Shown piece by piece: positions 58,927 to 64,000 of a DNA stretch of 64,000 nt. The notes under the pieces are model-generated. The model was not told the DNA's origin, did not search any database, and saw nothing but the letters and a program-made list of their open reading frames with translations. The stretch is from assembly GCF_001984155.1 (NCBI RefSeq), contig NZ_MTQO01000054.1:1054001-1118000 (forward strand), read 5' to 3'. The stretch's first letter is position 1, and each line of letters starts with the position of its first letter. The DNA is from Actinosynnema sp. ALI-1.44. Lineage in GTDB: Bacteria > Actinomycetota > Actinomycetes > Mycobacteriales > Pseudonocardiaceae. A program made the translations under genes and the position numbers.

Positions 58927-60603
58927 ATGAGTGAGGTAGGACGCCGGAATTTTCTGGTGGGAGCGGGCGCCGCGGCAGTGGGAGTGGCGGCGTCGGGTGC
59001 ACTCGGCGGCACCGCGGTGGCACAGGAAACCGGAGCGCAGGCGCAGGCCGGGGTCAGCCTGCCCGCCGCGACGGTCAAGCCGGGTGACGGCAGGTACATC
59101 GACTTGGTCAGAGGCACCAACCCGCGCTGGATCGGTGCGCCGGAACAGGTGCGCGTGGTCAGTTCGACCGCGCAGGTCGTTGCCGCGGTTCAGGATGCGG
59201 TGACGGCGGGCAAGCAGATCGGCGTGCGCAGCGGCGGTCACTGCTACGAGGACTTCGTCTACAGCGGCAAGCAGGTCGTGCTCGATTTGTCCGAGTTGGA
59301 CGACATCGGCTACGACCCCGCGGTGAACGCGATCTCGGTCGGCGCGGGTGCGAACCTTTTTCAGGTTTATGAGGCGCTGTACCGGGTCTGGGGCGTCATC
59401 ATCCCCGGCGGCTCGTGCGGCACGGTCGGCGCGGGCGGCCACATCAGCGGCGGTGGCTACGGTCTGAACTCCCGGCAGTTCGGTCTGACCGTCGATTACC
59501 TGTACGGCGTCGAAGTCGTCGTCGTTGACGCTTCGGGCAGAGCGAAGTCGGTCATCGCGACCAGGGAGGCCAACGACCCCAACCGCGACCTGTGGTGGGC
59601 GCACACCGGCGGTGGCGGTGGCAACTTCGGCGTGATCACGCGGTTCCTGCTGAAGTCACGTACGGCGACGGGCACCGACCCGTCGACGTTCCTGCCCAGG
59701 CCGCCGTCCGAGATCTACCTGAGCTCGGTCGCGCTCAACTGGGCGGACATCACCCAGGCCGACTTCACCAGGGTGGTGGACAACTTCGGCAAGTGGCACG
59801 AGCGCAACAGCGCGCCGGATTCGCCGTACGCCGGGCTTTTCGGCCTGCTGAAGCTGAACAAGCGGACGTTCGACCCGGCGACGAAAGCCGTCGGCGGCCA
59901 GGTCGCGCTGCTGACCCAGTCCGACGCCACCGCGCCGAACGCCCGCAAACTGCTCGACGACTACCTGAACGCGGTGTTCGCCGGGGTCCAGGCGCAGCGG
60001 ACCGCGTCGGTCGCCCAGACCGGCCACCACCCCGCGCTGGCGCAGTTCGACGAGCCGCAGCGGCTTCCGTGGCTCAACGGCACGTACGCGTTGAGCGGTG
60101 GCGGTTGGGAGTTCCGCGGCGACTACAAGTCGGCGTACCTGCGCAAGGGGCACACCGCGGAGCAGATCGCCGCGACCTACCAGGCGCTGGCGACCACGGA
60201 GTACAACAACCCCAATGCGTTGGTGCAGATCGACTCGTACGGCTGCAAGATCAACGCGGTGGGTTCGGCGGACACCGCGGTGCCGCAGCGTGACTCGGTG
60301 ATGAAGCTGCAGTACCAGGTGTACTGGAAGGACCCGGCGGAGGACGCCAAGCACCTCCAGTGGTTCCGCAACTTCTACTCGTCGGTGTACGCGTCGACGG
60401 GTGGTGTTCCGGTGCCGAACGCGGTGACGGACGGCTGCTACGTGAACTACCCGGACATCGACCTGTCCGACCCGTCGTTCAACAAGTCCGGTGTGGCGTG
60501 GTCGACCCTGTACTACAAGGGGAACTACGCGAAGCTGCGTCAGGTCAAGGCGAAGTACGACCCGCGCAACATCTTCCGCCACCGCCAGTCGATCGAGCCG
60601 TAG
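58927..60603 (+). CDS. Tat-exported FAD-linked oxidase of the berberine-bridge (BBE/VAO) family
   Basis: 558 residues. Twin-arginine signal EVGRRNFLVGAGAAAVGVAA, cleaved near VAQE. FAD domain with RSGGHCYEDFVYSGK (His 105) and IPGGSCGTVGAGGHISGGGY (Cys 164): the His plus Cys pair that gives bicovalent FAD attachment. HTGGGGGNFGVITRFLL follows, and the BBE tail YYKGNYAKLRQVKAKYDPRN is at the C-terminus. Such enzymes oxidise sugars, oligosaccharides or complex secondary metabolites with O2. ATG 58927 fits the signal peptide. A strong terminator follows at 60616. Confidence 0.92.
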   Translation: MSEVGRRNFLVGAGAAAVGVAASGALGGTAVAQETGAQAQAGVSLPAATVKPGDGRYIDLVRGTNPRWIGAPEQVRVVSSTAQVVAAVQDAVTAGKQIGVRSGGHCYEDFVYSGKQVVLDLSELDDIGYDPAVNAISVGAGANLFQVYEALYRVWGVIIPGGSCGTVGAGGHISGGGYGLNSRQFGLTVDYLYGVEVVVVDASGRAKSVIATREANDPNRDLWWAHTGGGGGNFGVITRFLLKSRTATGTDPSTFLPRPPSEIYLSSVALNWADITQADFTRVVDNFGKWHERNSAPDSPYAGLFGLLKLNKRTFDPATKAVGGQVALLTQSDATAPNARKLLDDYLNAVFAGVQAQRTASVAQTGHHPALAQFDEPQRLPWLNGTYALSGGGWEFRGDYKSAYLRKGHTAEQIAATYQALATTEYNNPNALVQIDSYGCKINAVGSADTAVPQRDSVMKLQYQVYWKDPAEDAKHLQWFRNFYSSVYASTGGVPVPNAVTDGCYVNYPDIDLSDPSFNKSGVAWSTLYYKGNYAKLRQVKAKYDPRNIFRHRQSIEP

Positions 60604-60615
60604 GCCCCGACCCAC

Positions 60616-60663
60616 CGTTCCGGCACCCCCGAGTGCGCTCCGGGTGTCAGGGGTGCCGGAACG
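60616..60663 (+). terminator. Hairpin terminator
   Basis: CGTTCCGGCACCCC (60616-60629) and GGGGTGCCGGAACG (60650-60663), perfect 14-bp stem with a 20-base loop, 13 bases after the oxidase stop. Confidence 0.8.
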
Positions 60664-60826
60664 CGTGGAAAGCAGGCGAGACGGGTCGTTCTCGCAGGCC
60701 TGCGGCCGCGTTGAAAAATTCTTGGATCCCGCTGAACCGCTGTCGGACCCCGCTCGTGTTGTGGGTGAGCAACCACGGCCCCGCACAGATGCACCGGGGC
60801 ATCAAGCGGGAGAAGGGATTCAAGTC

Positions 60827-61765
60827 ATGGCACCACCTCGGGTGAGGCACATCCTTGCCACCGCGGCAGCAGTCGGCGCCGTGCTGGCCACCGCGGCGTG
60901 CGGGGCGAGCCCCACGGCGACGCCTGCGGCCAACCAACGGCAGCTGGAACAGCAGCCGACTGTCGCAGCGCCGACCGGGACGGTGGCCGTTGACGACGCA
61001 CCCGCGAACCGCGCCGGTGCCGCGAGCGCCGGTCTGAAGGCGACGGAGTCGGGAACGCTGGGCACGATCCTTTCCGACGCGGAAGGAAAAACGCTTTACC
61101 GCTTCGATAAGGACACCGCGAAACCACCGAAGTCCAACTGCGCGGACGCCTGTGCCAAGGCGTGGCCGCCCGCCCCCGCGTCCGACAACATGACGCTCGA
61201 AGGCGTCGACAAGGCGATGGTCGGTTCGATCGACCGCCCCGACGGCACCAAGCAGCTGACGGTCGGCGGCTGGCCGATGTACTACTACGAGAAGGACGCC
61301 AAGGCGGGCGACACCACAGGTGAGGCCGTCGGCGGAGCGTGGTGGGTCGCCGCCCCGAACGGCACCCGCGCCAAGGACAAGGTGAAGGCTGCCGCGCCGG
61401 GCACGACGGTGGTGCGCGCCATGGACGTGAAGCCGTTCGGCAAGGTGCTGACCGACGACAAGGGCTTCACCCTCTACATCTTCGACAAGGACACCAAGAG
61501 CCCGTCGGCGTCGAACTGCAACGGCGACTGCGCCGCGAAGTGGCCGCCGCTGAAGGCCGAGGACAACGTCATCGCCGAGGGCGTCGACAAGAGCCTGATC
61601 GGTTCGGTCACCCGCCAGGACGGCACCAAGCAGGTCACCGTCGCGGGCTCGCCGGTCTACCGCTTCGCCAAGGACACCGCGCCCTGCCAGGCCAACGGTG
61701 AGGGCGTGCAGGGCACCTGGTTCGTGGCCGCGCCGGACGGCGCGAAGGCCAAGGACAAGAAGTAA
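60827..61765 (+). CDS. Secreted lipoprotein with two PF03640-type domains
   Basis: 312 residues. Lipobox TAAC (about residue 25) after a typical signal. Two tandem Lipoprotein_15-like domains: LGTILSDAEGKTLYRFDKDT with SNCADACAKAWPP and TKQLTVGGWPMYYYEKDAKA; then FGKVLTDDKGFTLYIFDKDT with SNCNGDCAAKWPPL and TKQVTVAGSPVYRFAKDTAP. It is a paralogue of the single-domain protein at 26307, and its tail is Lys/Ala-rich. The function is unknown; it is probably surface-exposed. ATG 60827 with AGAAGGG upstream; it starts 164 bases after the terminator, so it has its own promoter. Confidence 0.88.
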   Translation: MAPPRVRHILATAAAVGAVLATAACGASPTATPAANQRQLEQQPTVAAPTGTVAVDDAPANRAGAASAGLKATESGTLGTILSDAEGKTLYRFDKDTAKPPKSNCADACAKAWPPAPASDNMTLEGVDKAMVGSIDRPDGTKQLTVGGWPMYYYEKDAKAGDTTGEAVGGAWWVAAPNGTRAKDKVKAAAPGTTVVRAMDVKPFGKVLTDDKGFTLYIFDKDTKSPSASNCNGDCAAKWPPLKAEDNVIAEGVDKSLIGSVTRQDGTKQVTVAGSPVYRFAKDTAPCQANGEGVQGTWFVAAPDGAKAKDKK

Positions 61766-61852
61766 CCAGATCATGTGATCCGGCGCTGGCCTCCCCTCCT
61801 GCGCCTCACCGGCGCCGGGTCACAGTTGGGTCCGATCCCCAACACCCGAGAA

Positions 61853-61882
61853 GCGGCCCCTGGGAACCCTCCCAGGGGCCGC
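61853..61882 (+). terminator. Hairpin terminator after the lipoprotein gene
   Basis: GCGGCCCCTGGGA / TCCCAGGGGCCGC, perfect 13-bp stem with an ACCC loop. Confidence 0.75.
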
Positions 61883-61890
61883 TGGTGTGT

Positions 61891-61931
61891 CGTGAGTGGT
61901 GGCCGGGTTCTGACCCGGCCAACCACTCACG
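61891..61931 (-). terminator. Hairpin terminator with TCTG loop
   Basis: CGTGAGTGGTGGCCGGGT pairs with ACCCGGCCAACCACTCACG (one bulged A) around a TCTG loop, directly after the DUF1844 stop. Sequence and loop closely resemble the terminator at 48598-48633. Confidence 0.75.
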
Positions 61932-61933
61932 AG

Positions 61934-62320
61934 TCAGTGGACGGGGCCGGTGTACTTCTCGCCGGGTCCGGCGCCCGGCTCGTCGGGGAAGGCCGAGCCC
62001 TCGCGGAAGGCCCGCTGCAGCGACTGGAGCCCTTCCCGCAGCGGTCCGGCGTGCGGTCCGAGGTACTCGACGGACGCCGTGATCAGCCCGGCCAGTGCCG
62101 TGATCAGCCGCCTGGCCTCGTCGAGGTCGCGGCGGGGCGAGGTGTCCGGGTCGGGGTCGGCGAGCCCCAGCCGCTCGGCCGCGGCCGACATCAGCATCAC
62201 GGCCGCGCGGCTGATCACCTCCACGCTGGGAATCTCGCTGAGGTCGCGGACGTTGACACTGTCGTCGTCACTGGTAGCAGGGTCTGCGGTGGGGTCGTTC
62301 ACGATCTGGTACCCTTCCAT
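61934..62320 (-). CDS. DUF1844 protein
   Basis: 128 residues: an acidic N-terminus, then [34 protein letters not shown] and [20 protein letters not shown], the helical DUF1844 signature, and a flexible acidic C-terminus. Function is unknown. In actinomycetes it is conserved next to infC-rpmI-rplT, as here, divergently oriented. ATG 62320; only a weak AGGGG lies upstream. Confidence 0.88.
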   Translation of the reverse strand: MEGYQIVNDPTADPATSDDDSVNVRDLSEIPSVEVISRAAVMLMSAAAERLGLADPDPDTSPRRDLDEARRLITALAGLITASVEYLGPHAGPLREGLQSLQRAFREGSAFPDEPGAGPGEKYTGPVH

Positions 62321-62472
62321 CTGCGACCAGCCCCTGTGCGAACGGGGGCGGCAAGTGGAGCCCCGCTCCCACCCGAGTCACCGCACAGGTGTCCGGGTCC
62401 GGTCTTTATCGCAGCAGCGCGAGCTCGCTGCGGCGCGACGTGCGTGCACGTCGTGGATCGGTGTAGGCAGCG

Positions 62473-62508
62473 GGCCCCGCGTCAGCAATGGCGACGGGGC
62501 CTGACGCG
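62473..62508 (+). promoter_or_regulatory. Structured leader of the infC operon (possible pseudoknot)
   Basis: GGCCCCG (62473-62479) pairs with CGGGGCC (62495-62501), while the interleaved CGCGTCA (62478-62484) pairs with TGACGCG (62502-62508). This order allows either an H-type pseudoknot or two alternative stems. Further palindromes lie upstream (GCAGCGCGAGCTCGCTGC, CGACGTGCGTGCACGTCG near 62415-62455). infC operons are often autoregulated through such leaders. Confidence 0.45.
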
Positions 62509-62578
62509 TTACTGGGGTCACACCGCAGGCCGCAGCCACCAGCTAGAGAGACTTTGTACTCGGGAAAGAGGAGGCACC

Positions 62579-63145
62579 ATCAGCTCCGAGTCACGTATCA
62601 ACGACCGCATCCGGGTGCCGGAGGTCCGACTCGTCGGGCCGAACGGCGAGCAGGTGGGGATCGTCCGCATCGAGGACGCGCTCCGCCTCGCACAGGAGGC
62701 GGATCTCGACCTCGTCGAGGTGGCCCCGCAGGCCCGCCCGCCTGTCTGCAAGCTCATGGACTACGGCAAGTTCAAGTACGAGAGCGCGCAGAAGGCCCGC
62801 GAGTCCCGGCGCAACCAGGTACTCACGGTGATCAAGGAGCAGAAGCTCCGGCCGAAGATCGACCCGCACGACTACGAGACCAAGAAGCGCGCTGTCGTCC
62901 GCTTCCTCGAGCACGGCAACAAGGTCAAGATCACCATCATGTTCCGCGGCCGTGAACAGTCCCGCCCGGAGCTCGGATACCGGTTGTTGCAGCGGTTGGC
63001 CGACGACGTGGCCGAGCTGGGGATCATCGAGTCCTCGCCCAAGCAGGACGGCCGCAACATGATCATGGTCCTGGCGCCGCACAAGAACGCCAAGCCCAAG
63101 ACCAAGGCGACCACGCCGCAGTCCGACACCGACCCCGCCGAGTAG
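62579..63145 (+). CDS. infC: Translation initiation factor IF-3
   Basis: 188 residues. N domain: [55 protein letters not shown] domain: [40 protein letters not shown]. It prevents premature subunit joining and proofreads initiation. The start appears to be ATC 62579: AGGAGG lies at ideal distance, no ATG/GTG/TTG fits, and [11 protein letters not shown] aligns with family N-termini. Rare ATT/ATC starts are a hallmark of infC and underlie autoregulation, because IF-3 discriminates against them. Confidence 0.96.
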   Translation: MSSESRINDRIRVPEVRLVGPNGEQVGIVRIEDALRLAQEADLDLVEVAPQARPPVCKLMDYGKFKYESAQKARESRRNQVLTVIKEQKLRPKIDPHDYETKKRAVVRFLEHGNKVKITIMFRGREQSRPELGYRLLQRLADDVAELGIIESSPKQDGRNMIMVLAPHKNAKPKTKATTPQSDTDPAE

Positions 63146-63220
63146 GCCACCGGGGTCACCCGAAGTAGTGAGCGCTTCCGCCCGTGCACGGCGGGCGGAA
63201 GCACCTAGATGAGGACGACC

Positions 63221-63415
63221 ATGCCTAAGAACAAGACGCACAAGGGCACTGCCAAGCGCATTCGCGTGACCGGCAAGGGCAAGTTGAAGCGCGAGATGAC
63301 CGGCCGCAGGCACATCCTGGAGAAGAAGTCCAGCAAGCTGACCCGTCGCCTCGAGGGCACCACGGACGTCTCCCCGAACGACGAGAAGCGCGTCAAGCGC
63401 CTGCTCGGCATCTGA
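63221..63415 (+). CDS. rpmI: Ribosomal protein bL35
   Basis: 64 residues, [20 protein letters not shown] through KRVKRLLGI, standard bL35. ATG 63221 with GAGGA upstream. It is the second gene of the infC-rpmI-rplT operon. Confidence 0.97.
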   Translation: MPKNKTHKGTAKRIRVTGKGKLKREMTGRRHILEKKSSKLTRRLEGTTDVSPNDEKRVKRLLGI

Positions 63416-63486
63416 GCTTCCCAGCTCCACTCCCTTGACCACCCGGGGCGCCCCGAACGCCCCACAGAGATAAGCAGGATGGACCC

Positions 63487-63867
63487 GTGGCACGCGTCAA
63501 GCGGGCAGTCAACGCCCAGAAGAAGCGCCGCACGACCCTCGAGCTGGCCAGTGGCTACCGCGGCCAGCGCTCGCGGCTGTACCGCAAGGCCAAGGAGCAG
63601 GTGCTCCACTCGCTGAACTACGCCTACCGCGACCGCCGCGCCCGCAAGGGTGACTTCCGGCAGCTGTGGATCACCCGCATCAACGCGGCCGCGCGTCAGA
63701 ACGGCATGACCTACAACCGCTTCATCCAGGGTCTGAAGGTCGCAGGTGTCGAGGTCGACCGCAAGATCCTCGCCGAGCTCGCGGTGAGCGACCCGGCCGC
63801 GTTCACCGCGCTGGTCGAGGTCTCCCGCGCCAACGTTCCGGCCGTTCAGTCCCAGGACAAGGCCTGA
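63487..63867 (+). CDS. rplT: Ribosomal protein bL20
   Basis: 126 residues: [60 protein letters not shown] and [20 protein letters not shown] are bL20 signatures. It is essential for early 50S assembly and, in several bacteria, binds its own operon leader to repress it. GTG start. Its stop overlaps the likely CTG start of the next gene. Confidence 0.97.
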   Translation: MARVKRAVNAQKKRRTTLELASGYRGQRSRLYRKAKEQVLHSLNYAYRDRRARKGDFRQLWITRINAAARQNGMTYNRFIQGLKVAGVEVDRKILAELAVSDPAAFTALVEVSRANVPAVQSQDKA

Positions 63868-64000
63868 GCGAGCACACCCGACCCGGGGCGGACCAGCTCT
63901 TCACCGAGCGGACGCCCCGGGTCGCTGCTGCCCGGCAGTTGACCAAACGCGCGGGCAGAGAACGGGCGGGCAGGTTCCTCGCCGAAGGAGCCCAGGCCGT
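63864..64000 (+). CDS. Start of a TrmH/SpoU-family RNA methyltransferase (3' end outside window)
   Basis: The frame reads [45 protein letters not shown] and runs off the window. This is the N-terminal substrate-binding domain typical of the SpoU/TrmH methyltransferase found after rplT in actinobacteria. The only start at the junction is CTG 63864, overlapping the rplT stop (CTGA). The catalytic SPOUT domain is outside the window. Confidence 0.75.
   Translation, partial: MSEHTRPGADQLFTERTPRVAAARQLTKRAGRERAGRFLAEGAQA

Overview
The window is GC-rich actinobacterial chromosome, most likely Pseudonocardiales. The indications are two ECF/SigE-type sigma factors with partner membrane proteins, a mycothiol-dependent maleylpyruvate isomerase-type enzyme, an F420-type LLM oxidoreductase, an AfsR/SARP regulator, a DasR-like operator, a DUF1844 gene beside infC, many GTG/TTG starts and GTGA/ATGA coupled genes. 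No rRNA, tRNA, CRISPR array, transposase or integrase was seen. The genus cannot be fixed from the sequence alone.

1-7.0 kb: a partial membrane protein, a SigE-family sigma factor with a membrane partner, a methyltransferase, a membrane protein, a MocR regulator divergent from a DJ-1/PfpI protein with a clear palindrome between them, and a cation:proton antiporter. 7.1-14.2 kb: a large cyclase-like/STAND NTPase/WD40 protein converges on a three-gene chaperone operon (membrane-anchored J-like TPR protein, lidless Hsp70, GrpE-like protein).

14.7-20.1 kb is the most unusual stretch. The 3' end of an MBL-fold hydrolase gene (intact at 19434-20111, minus strand) recurs three more times at about 14.70, 15.37 and 17.05 kb, in the same orientation and each ending at the gene's stop codon. 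Between the copies lie cspA, a deletion-fused pair of broken genes (RAMA/wHTH-like and DUF4143) and an AT-richer dGTPase-type HD phosphohydrolase. This looks like successive integrations into the 3' end of one gene, each leaving a displaced fragment. The dGTPase is preceded by a 15-codon leader ORF and a hairpin that would cover its ribosome binding site.

20.2-28.8 kb: an acyltransferase overlapping a mycothiol-type enzyme, uvrA with an SOS box, and an envelope-stress locus (PF03640-type lipoprotein, ECF sigma, anti-sigma, SRPBCC protein). 28.9-36.9 kb: a tightly coupled four-gene operon (flavoprotein, Gfo/Idh/MocA oxidoreductase, hexapeptide-like protein, UDP-glucose dehydrogenase) of unassigned product, convergent with an AfsR/SARP regulator. 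37-43.5 kb: a DctA transporter, a CitA-type kinase, an XRE-TPR regulator, a membrane protein fused to a low-molecular-weight tyrosine phosphatase, and a CitB-type response regulator.

43.9-48.5 kb: an amino-sugar uptake operon (binding protein, two permeases, GH20 hexosaminidase) behind a dre-like site. 48.6-57.0 kb: a divergent catabolic regulon for N-acyl-D-amino acids and 2-keto-3-deoxygluconate, with an IclR regulator and RidA. 57-61.8 kb: an LLM oxidoreductase, a second IclR divergent from a Tat-exported bicovalent-type flavin oxidase, and a second PF03640-type lipoprotein. 61.9-64 kb: DUF1844, then infC (ATC start, structured leader), rpmI, rplT and the beginning of a TrmH-type rRNA methyltransferase.
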